From contig NZ_CP042582.1 of NCBI RefSeq assembly GCF_008728835.1, positions 620,001-684,000 on the forward strand: a DNA stretch of 64,000 nt. Direction: 5' to 3'. The translations under genes and the position numbers were made by a program. The DNA is from Hypericibacter adhaerens (lineage in GTDB: Bacteria > Pseudomonadota > Alphaproteobacteria > Dongiales > Dongiaceae). Positions 1 through 8,915 of the stretch are shown here, piece after piece. Under the pieces are notes generated by a model. It saw nothing but the letters and a program-made list of their open reading frames with translations, was not told the origin of the DNA and did no database searches. How positions within the stretch are numbered: the first letter of the stretch is position 1; the number at the start of each line of letters is the position of its first letter.

Positions 1-1193
1 TCAAGGGTCTTACCGTGCTCGATATCACGCGGGTGGTTGCCGGTCCCTTCTGCTCGATGCTGCTCGCCGATCTGGGCGCGACGGTCATCAAGGTCGAGCA
101 TCCGGACGATCCGGACTATGCGCGCACCTTTCCCCCCTTCGTCAGCGGCGACGACCAGCAGGAGCTCAGCGCGTTCTTCGCCCAGTTCAATCGCAACAAG
201 CTGGGAATCACGCTGAACATGAAGTCGGAGGAGGGAAAGACCCTCCTCAAGAAGCTGGTGCGGCGGACCGACGTGCTGGTGGAGAACTTCCGGCCCGGGA
301 CCATGGACAAGCTGGGCCTCGGCTACGAAGTCCTGAAGCAGGAGAATCCGCGGCTGATCTATACGGCCATCAGCGGGTTCGGCCGCACGGGGCCGAACGC
401 CTCGCGTCCCGGCTTCGACAATTCCGGCCAGGCCGTCGGCGGGCTCTGGTCGATGAACGGCTATCCCGACCGGCCGCCGGTGCGGGTCGGCACCATCATC
501 GGCGATCTGGCGGCTTCGCTCTATGCGGCGATCGGCACGCTGGCGGCCCTGCGCGAAGCCGAACGCAGCGGCGAAGGCCAGGTGGTCGACATATCGCAGC
601 AGGATTCGATCCTGACCCTGACCGAGAACGCGGTGGTCCGATACACCACCAAGGGCGAGGTCGCGTCCCCCTTGGGCAACGAGCACCCGTTTGTCCGGCC
701 CTATGGGCAGTTCCCCTGCAAGGACGGGTATGTCTTCTTCGGCGGCTACACCGACAAGTTCTGGAAGATCACCTGCGAGATCTTCGGCGAGCCGGAGATC
801 GCCTCCGATCCCGAGATCGACACGATGGAGAAGCGCTTCGACAAGGCGGTGTCAGAGCGCCGGGTCAGGCCCATCCTCGAGCGCTGGTTCAGCCGATACA
901 CCAAGGCCGAGCTCGAAGCGCTCGCCGGCGATCGCATTCCGCTGAGCGCCATCAAGACCATCGCGGAGGTGGTCGAGGATCCGCATATCGCCGCGCGCGA
1001 GATGATCGTCAAGGTGCCCATCGCCGGAAAGCTGGTGCGGATGTTCGGCCTGCCGATCAAGCTGTCGCGCACGCCCGGCAACGCCTACGCCAAGGCGCCC
1101 GCCCCCGGCGAGCATAACGGGTTCGTCTATTCGCGGCTGGTCGGGCTCACGTCCGAGGAAGTGGGCGAGCTCGCCGAGCGCGGGGTCATCTGA
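1..1193 (+). CDS. CaiB/BaiF family (class III) CoA-transferase, 5' end outside window
   Basis: This enzyme should move a CoA group between carboxylic acids. The reading frame is open to the window edge and codes for the typical N-terminal start of the family (LKGLTVLDITRVVAGPF) before the first GTG at 15, so the true start lies upstream and the gene is partial by only a few residues. LLADLGATVIKVEHP and VENFRPGTMDKLGLGY are family hallmarks. The Asp codon at 504-506, in IGDLAASLYA, is the likely catalytic aspartate that forms the acyl anhydride. The stop is followed after one base by the enoyl-CoA hydratase start, so the two are co-transcribed and likely act on the same CoA ester. The substrate cannot be read from the sequence. 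Confidence 0.9.
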   Translation, partial: KGLTVLDITRVVAGPFCSMLLADLGATVIKVEHPDDPDYARTFPPFVSGDDQQELSAFFAQFNRNKLGITLNMKSEEGKTLLKKLVRRTDVLVENFRPGTMDKLGLGYEVLKQENPRLIYTAISGFGRTGPNASRPGFDNSGQAVGGLWSMNGYPDRPPVRVGTIIGDLAASLYAAIGTLAALREAERSGEGQVVDISQQDSILTLTENAVVRYTTKGEVASPLGNEHPFVRPYGQFPCKDGYVFFGGYTDKFWKITCEIFGEPEIASDPEIDTMEKRFDKAVSERRVRPILERWFSRYTKAELEALAGDRIPLSAIKTIAEVVEDPHIAAREMIVKVPIAGKLVRMFGLPIKLSRTPGNAYAKAPAPGEHNGFVYSRLVGLTSEEVGELAERGVI

Positions 1194-1194
1194 G

Positions 1195-1968
1195 ATGTCG
1201 ATCGAGCTCCATCGCTCGGGCGCCGTCGCGACCATCAGGATCGCGAGGCCGGAAAAGCTCAATGCCTTGACGCTGCGGATGTACGAGGATCTCGGCCGCG
1301 CCTTTGCCGAGGTGAGGGAGGACGACAGGGTCCATGCCGTCCTGCTGACCGGGGCCGGCGACCGCGCTTTCTGCGTCGGCGCCGACATGACCGAATCGAT
1401 TCCGGCCCTGGCCGAGAACCGCTTCGACATCAGCGCCTGGGACCCGGCCCATCTCAAGCGGGTGGCCTTCTACAAGCCCATCGTCTGCGCCATCCGGGGC
1501 CTCTGCATCGGCGGCGGATTCGAGCTCATGCTGGGCACGGATATCCGCATCGCCTCGACCCAGGCGGTCTTCCAATTGCCGGAGCCTACCCACGGGTTCG
1601 TGCCCGCCGGCGGCACGCTGGTCCGGCTGGTCCGTCAGATCGGCTACGCCGATGCGATGGAGATCCTGCTGACCGCCCGCCGGTTTTCAGCGGACGAGAT
1701 GCTGGCGAAGGGTGTGATCAATCAGGCGGTCGAGCCATCCATCGTGGAATCGACGGCTCTTGAGATCGCGGAGCGGATCGCCAGCCTCAGCCCGACGGCG
1801 ATCCAGACCATCAAGGAAGCGGCCCTGACATTGCAGGACTATGGCTGGGACGAGGCCTTCGCGCGGGAAGCCGCCCTCGGCCAGAGGACCTTCACCAGCG
1901 ACGATGCCAGGCGGGGACTGGCGGCCTTTGCGAGCCGATCCGCCGGTTCGGGCGGGAAGAAGCCATGA
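1195..1968 (+). CDS. enoyl-CoA hydratase/isomerase (crotonase) family protein
   Basis: A 257-residue crotonase-fold protein of normal length. The oxyanion-hole regions are visible: GAGDRAFCVGADM near residues 53-65 and IRGLCIGGGFELMLG near 99-113, followed by LPEPTHGFVPAGG, which carries a candidate catalytic glutamate. It probably hydrates or isomerises the enoyl-CoA made downstream of the preceding CoA-transferase. Its stop overlaps the start of the next gene (ATGA at 1965-1968), which suggests translational coupling to an importer permease. This pairs uptake of a compound with its activation and beta-oxidation-like breakdown. A dehydratase role for a hydroxyacyl-CoA is equally possible. 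Confidence 0.9.
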   Translation: MSIELHRSGAVATIRIARPEKLNALTLRMYEDLGRAFAEVREDDRVHAVLLTGAGDRAFCVGADMTESIPALAENRFDISAWDPAHLKRVAFYKPIVCAIRGLCIGGGFELMLGTDIRIASTQAVFQLPEPTHGFVPAGGTLVRLVRQIGYADAMEILLTARRFSADEMLAKGVINQAVEPSIVESTALEIAERIASLSPTAIQTIKEAALTLQDYGWDEAFAREAALGQRTFTSDDARRGLAAFASRSAGSGGKKP

Positions 1969-2990
1969 CGCAGCCGGAACCGGCCGCCTCGGTACCCCGG
2001 GGGCCCTCGATGTCGTCCTGGCGCCGATTCCGCCTGACCCAGGAGATCATCGTCGCGCTCACCGCCGCGGCGCTCTTCATCGTCTTCGCGCTGACATTGG
2101 ACAATTTCCTGTCGCAGGGGAACATCCTGACGCTGATCCGCAATGTCGCGGTCCTGGGGATGCTGAGCGTCGGCATGGCGGTCGTGGTCATCGGCCGGGG
2201 CGTCGACCTGTCGCTGGTCGCCGTCATGGCCGTTTCGCTGACGCTGGCGATCGTGCTGGCGAATGTCGGCTACAGCTTTCCCCTGGCGCTCCTGATCGGC
2301 CTCGCCTTCGTTCTCCTGGTCGCCCTCGTCACCGGTTTCCTGATCGCCTATGTGGAGATCCCGGCGATCTTCGCGACCCTGGCCATCGCGGCGATCGTCT
2401 ACGGACTGGGACGCGGCGTCATCGCGGAGCTCGACGTCAACAACGTCCCGGACGGCCTGAACTGGTTCATCTTCCTCGGGCGCGGCAGCTTCCTCGGCGT
2501 GCCGCTGCCGATCTGGGTCTTCGCCGCCATGGCTCTGGTGGTGCACCTGTTCCTGCGCAAGACCGGCCTCGGCCGCTTCATCTACGCCATCGGCGACAAT
2601 CTCTCGACCGCGCGCATCTCCGGCATTCCGGTGCGACCGATGATCATCGCGCAATACGCGCTGTCGGGACTGATGGCATTTCTCGCCGGTGCCGTCACCG
2701 CGGCATCGGTTGCCAGCATGAACATGCGCGTCGTCAACTCGACGATGATCTACGACGTGCTGCTGGTCGTGATCCTGGGGGGCATCGGCCTGTCGGGTGG
2801 CCGCGGCGGCGTGCGCAACGTCCTGGTGGGAACGGTCCTGATCGGGCTGCTGCTCAACGGCATGACCATCATGGACATCTCCTACACCGTCCAGAATCTC
2901 ATCAAGAGCACCGTCCTGCTGGGCGCGCTCGTCGTGGATGCGTTGCTCAATCCCCGCGACGAGCAGACCTCGCAGCAGGGCGACATCTGA
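1965..2990 (+). CDS. ribose/xylose-type ABC transporter permease
   Basis: A 341-residue inner-membrane permease of the RbsC (BPD_transp_2) family. It has about 8-10 hydrophobic helices and two family motifs: VIGRGVDLSLVAVMA near residue 75, and GGIGLSGGRGGVRN near residue 270, which corresponds to the conserved loop that contacts the ATPase. The start at 1965 overlaps the upstream stop (ATGA). The substrate-binding protein follows after 37 bases. With the second, fused permease at 4097 it would form a heterodimeric channel for the importer encoded by 1965-8855. The ligand is unknown, but the linked CoA enzymes argue against a plain sugar. Confidence 0.92.
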   Translation: MTQPEPAASVPRGPSMSSWRRFRLTQEIIVALTAAALFIVFALTLDNFLSQGNILTLIRNVAVLGMLSVGMAVVVIGRGVDLSLVAVMAVSLTLAIVLANVGYSFPLALLIGLAFVLLVALVTGFLIAYVEIPAIFATLAIAAIVYGLGRGVIAELDVNNVPDGLNWFIFLGRGSFLGVPLPIWVFAAMALVVHLFLRKTGLGRFIYAIGDNLSTARISGIPVRPMIIAQYALSGLMAFLAGAVTAASVASMNMRVVNSTMIYDVLLVVILGGIGLSGGRGGVRNVLVGTVLIGLLLNGMTIMDISYTVQNLIKSTVLLGALVVDALLNPRDEQTSQQGDI

Positions 2991-3027
2991 TCGGCGATAA
3001 CAAACATCAACCATGGGAGGTTTTCGA

Positions 3028-4032
3028 ATGACGACGATATTGAAAGCCGCGGCGGCTGCGGCGGCGATCCTCGTCGCCGCGGGCTCGCTGCATGCGGAGG
3101 AGGGCCTGGTCGACCAGCTTCGCCAGCCGACCCTCGATGCGCTCAAGGGAAAGACCGTGGCGTTCGTGCCGATGTCGATGAGCTTCGACCTGCCGGAAGG
3201 CTGGGCGGCGGTGATGCAGAAGGAGGCCGACCGGCTCGGATACAAGCTCGACATCCGGGACGCGAACTGGAGCACCGATACCGGCACGCGCGCGATCACC
3301 CAGCTCATCACGGAGAAGCCGGACATCCTCGTGGTCCAGAATTTCGACGTCACGTCCTATGCCCGCACGCTCAAGCGCGCCGAGGAGGCGGGCATCAAGG
3401 TCATCCAGGTCAATATGCGGTCGAGCTACCAGACCGACGCCTTCGTCGGGGCCGACTGGTACGGGATCGGACAATACGCCGCCAACCGCATGATCGAGAA
3501 ATGCGGCACGGGCGCCGGCAAGAGCGGGAAGATCGCCATCATCCAGGGGCCGGCCACGGCCGCGGCGAGCGTCTATCAGCTCAATGCGATCACCGAGACC
3601 CTCAAGGGCCGCGACGACATCAAGATCGTCTCGAGCCAGACCGGCGACTGGGACCAGTCGAAGGCCCGCGGCATCGCGCAGACCGTGATCCAGCAGAACC
3701 CAGACCTTTGCGGCATCATCGGCTTCTGGGACGTGATGGATGCCGGGACGGGCGCGGCCATCGCCGAATCCGGCAAGGACATCTATCTGATCACCTCCGG
3801 CGGCGGCAACAAGACGGCGTGCCAGGGTATCCAGAACGGCACCTTCGACGAGGTCATCTCCTACGATGTGCCCGGACAGGGGCGCGACCTGAACAACACC
3901 ATCAAGGTTCTGCTGCAGTCGGGCTCCAGCGCCAACGGCCTGAAGTTCGCTCTCTATACGCCCAACAAGATCCTGACCAAGGACACGCTGCAGCCGGACA
4001 GCTGCTGGGATCTGGACGAGTTGAAGAAGTAG
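3028..4032 (+). CDS. periplasmic substrate-binding protein of a ribose-type ABC importer
   Basis: A periplasmic-binding-protein-like domain of the type found with sugar ABC importers (334 residues). I chose ATG 3028 rather than the in-frame ATG at 3013, because GGAGG at 3016-3020 lies 7 bases upstream of 3028 and a clean signal peptide follows (alanine-rich core, cleavage after SLHA). The mature part begins with a short extension and then KGKTVAFVPMSMSFDLPEGW, the first beta-alpha unit of the fold. RGIAQTVIQQNPDLCGIIGFWD belongs to the second lobe. It delivers ligand to the permeases at 1965 and 4097. A strong hairpin follows its stop, as with the other two binding proteins in the window. Confidence 0.9.
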   Translation: MTTILKAAAAAAAILVAAGSLHAEEGLVDQLRQPTLDALKGKTVAFVPMSMSFDLPEGWAAVMQKEADRLGYKLDIRDANWSTDTGTRAITQLITEKPDILVVQNFDVTSYARTLKRAEEAGIKVIQVNMRSSYQTDAFVGADWYGIGQYAANRMIEKCGTGAGKSGKIAIIQGPATAAASVYQLNAITETLKGRDDIKIVSSQTGDWDQSKARGIAQTVIQQNPDLCGIIGFWDVMDAGTGAAIAESGKDIYLITSGGGNKTACQGIQNGTFDEVISYDVPGQGRDLNNTIKVLLQSGSSANGLKFALYTPNKILTKDTLQPDSCWDLDELKK

Positions 4033-4040
4033 CTGCGCGC

Positions 4041-4068
4041 GCCGGCCGCTGCTTCGGCGGCGGCCGGC
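4041..4068 (+). terminator. stem-loop after substrate-binding protein gene
   Basis: GCCGGCCGC at 4041-4049 pairs perfectly with GCGGCCGGC at 4060-4068, giving a 9-bp all-GC stem with a 10-base loop. No T-run follows. It lies between the binding-protein gene and the next permease gene of the same operon. An mRNA-stabilising or partial-termination hairpin that keeps the binding protein in excess is therefore more likely than a full stop. Confidence 0.6.
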
Positions 4069-4096
4069 CGCCGCAACCCGCTTGGCATTGGTGACG

Positions 4097-6211
4097 ATGG
4101 AAACGATCGAGCGTCTGTATTTTCGATACTTCCCGGAAAAGCTTCTGGGCGAGGTGCTGACGAAGCGCTGGAGCGACAATGTCGTTCCCGTGCTGGCGGC
4201 CGTCTGCGTCGTGGCCTTCTTCCTGTGGCACGATCTCGGGTTCTTCACCGTCGCCAGCCTGACCGAAACCTCGCGCCAGCTTTCGGAGTTCGTGCTCGTG
4301 GTCGTCGCCATGGGCATCGTGCTCCTGGCCGGCGGCCTCGACCTGTCGCTGGGGAGCGTCTTCGCGCTCGCCAATATCACCGCCCTGATCTGCATGAACC
4401 TGCTGGGCTGGCCGGTCTGGGCCAGCATCGCGGCGACGCTGGCGGTGGGGGCGCTGTGCGGCGCCGTCAACGGATTCCTCATCGGTTACCTGCGCATCCG
4501 CGCCTTCCTGACCACCCTCGTCACGCTGATCATCATCCGCTCGATCGTCGACATCATCCTCCTGCGCTACGCCGTGCAGATCTCGGCGGCGTTCCCCGAC
4601 TCCGACGTCTGGGACTTCCTCGGCGAAGGGATGGTCCTGGGGGTGCCGTTCTCCTTCATCGTGGCGATCGTCGTGATCGCGGCCTGGCATGTGGTTCTCA
4701 CGCGGGCGCGCGCCGGCTGGCACATCACGGCGGTCGGCGGCAGCCGGCGCTCGGCCTTCAATGCCGGGCTGAAGGTCAAGTTCACGGTGTTCATGACCTA
4801 TGTCTGGTCGAGCCTGCTGGCGTCGGTCGCGGGCATCTTCTTCGCCGCGCGCCTGGGGAGCGCCGGCTCGGATACCGGCGTCGGCCTCGAGATCGCCGCG
4901 CTGACGGCCGCGGTGCTGGGCGGCAACAGCCTCGGCGGCGGCCGCGGCTCGGTCGCCAAGTCGGTTCTGGGCGCCATCGTCATCATCATCCTGACCGACA
5001 GCATGGTCCGCATCGGGATCAGCGGCGGCATCAGCTCGACGATCCTGGGGCTGGTCCTGCTGCTGGTCGTCGCCATCGATGTCCGGTGGCTGAAGAACCG
5101 GAGCAAGATCCTCAACAAGGTCTATGTGTCGCCCGCCTATTTCAGGTTGCCGCCGGCCCCGGAAACCGATGCCGGCACCGTCAGCCCCTATGCGCTGAAC
5201 GACCGGCTGCGTGAGGTGTCCCTGATCGGCAAGGGGAAGATCGAGGGTCCCGAGGACGTCATCTTCGACCGGCGGGACAACCTCTATTGCCCGAACCGCC
5301 ATGGCGACATCGTCCGCTTTCTGGCGCCGGACTACGAGAGATGGGAGATCTTCGTCCATATCGGCGGGCATCCGCTCGGCATGGCGTTCGACGCGGACGA
5401 CAATCTCGATGTCTGTATCGGCGGCATGGGGCTCTATCAGGTCTCGCCCGACCGCCAGGTGCGCAAGCTCACCGACGAGACCAACCGCAGCTTCCTTTCC
5501 GTGATCGACGATTCGCGCCTCAAGCTCGCCGACGATCTCGATATCGCGCCCGACGGCCGGATCTTCTTCTCCGAAGCGACGATCCGCTACGACATGCATG
5601 ACTGGGCCTATGACGCCCTGGAAAGCCGGGGCAACGGCCGGCTGATCTGCTACGACCCGCGGGACGGCTCGACCCGGACGGTCCTCCGCAATCTGCAGTT
5701 CCCCAACGGCGTGTGCATGGCGGGCGACGGCCAGTCCTTTTTCTTCGCCGAGACCTGGGGCTGCCGCATCAATCGCTATTGGTTCGACGGGCCGAAGAAG
5801 GGCCAGTGCGAGGTGGTGATCCCGGATCTTCCCGGCTATCCCGACAATATCAACCGGGCGTCCGACGGCAATTTCTGGGTCGCCCTCGTGGGCATGCGCT
5901 CGCCGGCCATGGACCTCGCCTTGCGCATGCCCTCCTTGCGCAAGCGCATGGCGAAGCATGTCGCGCGCGACGAATGGCTGTTCCCGAACATCAACACCGG
6001 CTGCGTGCTGAAGTTCGGGGAGGCGGGGCAGGTGCTCGAATCGCTGTGGGACCTGGGCGGGATCAACCATCCCATGGTGACCTCGATGCGCGAGCACAAG
6101 GGCTACCTCTATCTGGGCGGTCTCTATAACGATCGGATCGGCCGCCTGAAGCTTCCCGGCGCCGATCCGAACTGGACCTCGCAGGAATTCTACTGGGGCC
6201 GGAAGCCATGA
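4097..6211 (+). CDS. fusion protein: ABC transporter permease + strictosidine synthase/SMP-30-like beta-propeller
   Basis: A protein of about 704 residues in one uninterrupted frame. Residues ~1-335 are an RbsC-type permease (GIVLLAGGLDLSLGSVFAL; LGGNSLGGGRGSVAKSVLG). After the last helix and a short linker, residues ~370-704 form a strictosidine-synthase-like propeller. Its markers are GKIEGPEDVIFD, LQFPNGVCMAGDG, FAETWGCRINRYW and LPGYPDNINRASDGNFWVAL, which include the Glu and Asn positions that bind metal in this fold. ATG 4097 is preferred; TTG 4082 and GTG 4091 are in frame, and no start has a strong ribosome binding site. The C-terminus of RbsC-type permeases is cytoplasmic, so the propeller should face the cytoplasm, where it could hydrolyse a lactone or sense the imported ligand. 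Such fusions exist in Hyphomicrobiales genomes, but their role is not established to my knowledge. Confidence 0.88.
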   Translation: METIERLYFRYFPEKLLGEVLTKRWSDNVVPVLAAVCVVAFFLWHDLGFFTVASLTETSRQLSEFVLVVVAMGIVLLAGGLDLSLGSVFALANITALICMNLLGWPVWASIAATLAVGALCGAVNGFLIGYLRIRAFLTTLVTLIIIRSIVDIILLRYAVQISAAFPDSDVWDFLGEGMVLGVPFSFIVAIVVIAAWHVVLTRARAGWHITAVGGSRRSAFNAGLKVKFTVFMTYVWSSLLASVAGIFFAARLGSAGSDTGVGLEIAALTAAVLGGNSLGGGRGSVAKSVLGAIVIIILTDSMVRIGISGGISSTILGLVLLLVVAIDVRWLKNRSKILNKVYVSPAYFRLPPAPETDAGTVSPYALNDRLREVSLIGKGKIEGPEDVIFDRRDNLYCPNRHGDIVRFLAPDYERWEIFVHIGGHPLGMAFDADDNLDVCIGGMGLYQVSPDRQVRKLTDETNRSFLSVIDDSRLKLADDLDIAPDGRIFFSEATIRYDMHDWAYDALESRGNGRLICYDPRDGSTRTVLRNLQFPNGVCMAGDGQSFFFAETWGCRINRYWFDGPKKGQCEVVIPDLPGYPDNINRASDGNFWVALVGMRSPAMDLALRMPSLRKRMAKHVARDEWLFPNINTGCVLKFGEAGQVLESLWDLGGINHPMVTSMREHKGYLYLGGLYNDRIGRLKLPGADPNWTSQEFYWGRKP

Positions 6212-7356
6212 ACGTCCTGAGGCTGTTCCGCCGCGCCTGTGATCGTTTCATGGGAGGCCGGGGCGAGTTTTCGATCACGGTGCCGGTGATGGACGGCCCG
6301 CTCAAGCCGAACGACAGGCTCGAGCGCGCTCGCTCGGTCGCGGTCTTGCCGGCGGTCGACAATGCGACCGTCGTCGGCGGCAGGCTGCTCGTGACCGCTG
6401 GAGACGCCGTCCTGTCGCTCGAGGCGCCGGGAACGCTGCAGCCTCATTCCCGGCATCAGGCGCCGATCAGCTGCCTCGCCGCTTCCGAGGCCGGTGCCCT
6501 TGCGGTCGGCCTCGACGGCACGGGCGTCAGGATCCTGGGCGGCCGCCACGACGGCCTGCTGCTCGACCGGCTCGGAAGCGTCGTGCTGCGCTGCCCGACC
6601 GCCGCTCTCTTTCTCGGCGAAGACACACTGATCGTGAGCAACGGCTCCGCCCCGTTCACGGCAGCGCAGTGGAGCCACGACCTGTTGCATCACGGTCGAT
6701 CCGGAACCGTGCTGCGCATCGACCTCGGGTCGAAGAAGGCGACGGTTCTGGCCGCGGGGCTGGCCTTTCCGTCCGGGCTTTGCCTGGCGGGGGACGGGAT
6801 CGGCGGCCTGCTGGTGTCGGAGGCCTGGCGCCATCGGGTGATCGCCCTGGACAAGGAGCGGCAGGCTCCGCCCAGGGAGATTCTCGCCGGCCTGCCGTCC
6901 TATCCCGGCCGGATCTGCAGGGCCGGCGCCGGCGGCTATTGGCTCGCCCTGTTCGCTACGCGCTCGCAGCTGCAGGAGTTCGTGCTGCGCGAGGACAGGT
7001 TCCGGCGGCAGATGATCGCCGAGATCGATCCGGAATTCTGGATCGCCCCGTCCCTCTCGAGCGGCCACAGCTTCAAGGAGCCGCTGCAGGCGGGCGGCGT
7101 GATCCGCCTGGGCGTTCACAAGCCGTGGGCGCCGACGCGGTCCTATGGGCTGGTCGCGCGGCTCGACGAGGATTTCCAGCCGGTCTGGAGCGCCCATAGC
7201 CGTGCCGACGGCACCCGGCATGGGATCACCTCGGTGGCGGAGCGGAGAGGGGCCCTCTTTGCCACATCCAAAGGGAAGGGCGAGATCGTCGCGATCGACG
7301 ACGTTTCCCTCGACGAGCCCGAGGATTTCGCGGCGGCGCCGGGGCATGCCGCATGA
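6208..7356 (+). CDS. strictosidine synthase/SMP-30-like beta-propeller protein
   Basis: A 382-residue protein overlapping the fusion gene by four bases (ATGA). The C-terminal half keeps the same pattern as the propeller of the fusion protein (FPSGLCLAGDG, SEAWRHRVIAL, GLPSYPGRICRAGAGGYWLAL), so it is a diverged paralogue. The metal-binding motif PDNI is replaced by PGRI, and the Glu of GPEDV is not evident. It may therefore be catalytically impaired and act as a binding or regulatory partner. No signal peptide is clear; the N-terminal MNVLRLFRRACDRF is basic-amphipathic. The downstream ATPase gene overlaps it by four bases. A lactonase role cannot be excluded. Confidence 0.75.
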   Translation: MNVLRLFRRACDRFMGGRGEFSITVPVMDGPLKPNDRLERARSVAVLPAVDNATVVGGRLLVTAGDAVLSLEAPGTLQPHSRHQAPISCLAASEAGALAVGLDGTGVRILGGRHDGLLLDRLGSVVLRCPTAALFLGEDTLIVSNGSAPFTAAQWSHDLLHHGRSGTVLRIDLGSKKATVLAAGLAFPSGLCLAGDGIGGLLVSEAWRHRVIALDKERQAPPREILAGLPSYPGRICRAGAGGYWLALFATRSQLQEFVLREDRFRRQMIAEIDPEFWIAPSLSSGHSFKEPLQAGGVIRLGVHKPWAPTRSYGLVARLDEDFQPVWSAHSRADGTRHGITSVAERRGALFATSKGKGEIVAIDDVSLDEPEDFAAAPGHAA

Positions 7357-8855
7357 CCGCGATCGTCGAGCTGAGAAACGCCACCAAGGAATTCCGAGGG
7401 GTTCCGGCCTTCTCCAACGTCGATTTCAGGTTGGAGGAGGGCGAGATTCACGCGCTGCTCGGCGAGAACGGCGCGGGCAAGTCGACGCTGACGAAGGTCA
7501 TCGCCGGCGTCTACCCCTTGAGCTCGGGCACGCTGCTCATCCGCGGCCGGCAGGAAACCCTGGCGACGCCGGCCGAGGGCCTGGAAAAGGGCATCGCCAT
7601 GGTCTACCAGGAGAACAGCCTGGTGCCGTCGATGACGGTCGCCCAGAACATCTATCTGGGGCGTGAAAAGGCCTTCAACCGCCTGCGCGGAATCTACATC
7701 GCCGCCCAGCAGTTCCTGCAGTCGCTCAATTTCCATGTCGATCCGTCGGCGATCGTGGGATCGCTGGGCGCGGCCCAGAAGCAGATGGTGGAGATCGCCC
7801 GCGCCGTCCATCACAAGGCGCGTGTGATCATCTTCGACGAGCCCACGGCGACGCTCACGCCCGAGGAGAAGAGCTACTTCTTCAAGCTGATCGCGAAGCT
7901 GAAATCAGAGGGCGTGTCGGTCATCTTCATCTCGCATGCGCTGGAGGAGGCGCTCCAGGTCGCGGATCGCATCACGGTGCTGCGCGACGGCAAGCTGGTC
8001 GCGTCGGACAAGGCGAGCAGCTTCGACCGCCAGAAGATCATCCAGGCCATGGTCGGACGCAGCCTCTCCAACGAGATCTATGGCGACGCGGCCCGCGCCC
8101 ATCCGCCGCGCAGGCGCGGCCGCAAGGTGCTCTCCATCGAGAATCTCTCGATGGGCAGCATGGTCCGGAACACCTCCTTCTCCATCTATGGCGGGCAGGT
8201 CACGGGGATCTTCGGCCTCGTCGGCTCCGGCCGCACGGAAACCATGAAGGTCGTCGCGGGCGTGTTGAAACGCGACTTCTTCCATGGCGGCGAGATCAAG
8301 CTGGGGGGCGAGCCGGTCCGCTATCGGGTTCCGGCGCCGGCCGTGCGGGACGGCATCGTCTATGTGACCGAAGAACGGAAGGCCGAAGGCTTCTTCGAGA
8401 CGATGAGCATCGCCGAGAACATCTATATGGGGAAGATCTCGGGCGAGGCCTATGGCGGCCTGCAGATCATGTCTCTGGCGAACGCCCGCCGGCTTGCGGA
8501 GGAGTGGCGCAAGCGCCTGAACATCCGGGCCATCGACCCGAACGCCAAGGTGATCGAGCTCTCGGGCGGCAACCAGCAGAAGGTGGTCATCGCGAAGGCG
8601 CTCGTCCAGCAGCCCAAGGTCGTGATCTTCGACGAGCCCACCCGCGGCGTCGATGTCGGCGCGATCGTCGAGATCCACGGCTTCATCGATCAGCTCGCGG
8701 ACGACGGGATCGCGGTGGTCGTGATCTCCTCCTACCTGCCGGAGATCCTGGCGCTGTCGGATCGCATCCTGGTCGCGCGTCAGGGGAAGATCGTCGAGGA
8801 GATGGATCGGCGCACCGCGACCGAGGAAGGCATCATGTACGCCGCCGTCCATTGA
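7353..8855 (+). CDS. ribose-type ABC transporter ATP-binding protein (tandem nucleotide-binding domains)
   Basis: A 500-residue RbsA/MglA-type ATPase. Domain 1 has Walker A GENGAGKST near residue 38, the family-typical relaxed signature LGAAQKQMVE and Walker B VIIFDEPTATL. Domain 2 has the usual degenerate Walker A (GLVGSGRTE), a canonical signature LSGGNQQKV and VVIFDEPTRGVDVG. This matches the family norm of one active and one altered site. It energises the permeases at 1965 and 4097 and closes the operon. The start overlaps the preceding stop by four bases (ATGA). Confidence 0.95.
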   Translation: MTAIVELRNATKEFRGVPAFSNVDFRLEEGEIHALLGENGAGKSTLTKVIAGVYPLSSGTLLIRGRQETLATPAEGLEKGIAMVYQENSLVPSMTVAQNIYLGREKAFNRLRGIYIAAQQFLQSLNFHVDPSAIVGSLGAAQKQMVEIARAVHHKARVIIFDEPTATLTPEEKSYFFKLIAKLKSEGVSVIFISHALEEALQVADRITVLRDGKLVASDKASSFDRQKIIQAMVGRSLSNEIYGDAARAHPPRRRGRKVLSIENLSMGSMVRNTSFSIYGGQVTGIFGLVGSGRTETMKVVAGVLKRDFFHGGEIKLGGEPVRYRVPAPAVRDGIVYVTEERKAEGFFETMSIAENIYMGKISGEAYGGLQIMSLANARRLAEEWRKRLNIRAIDPNAKVIELSGGNQQKVVIAKALVQQPKVVIFDEPTRGVDVGAIVEIHGFIDQLADDGIAVVVISSYLPEILALSDRILVARQGKIVEEMDRRTATEEGIMYAAVH

Positions 8856-8915
8856 CCCTGCGGGTCATGGACCGGACGCGAGCCGAACGTTCGCACGGCA
8901 GAGATCCTGTGCGTG

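Noticed and set aside
3902-6097. A 731-residue reverse frame and a 911-residue one at 42766-45501
   Set aside because: Both are antisense to well-supported permease and binding-protein genes and have no domain pattern.
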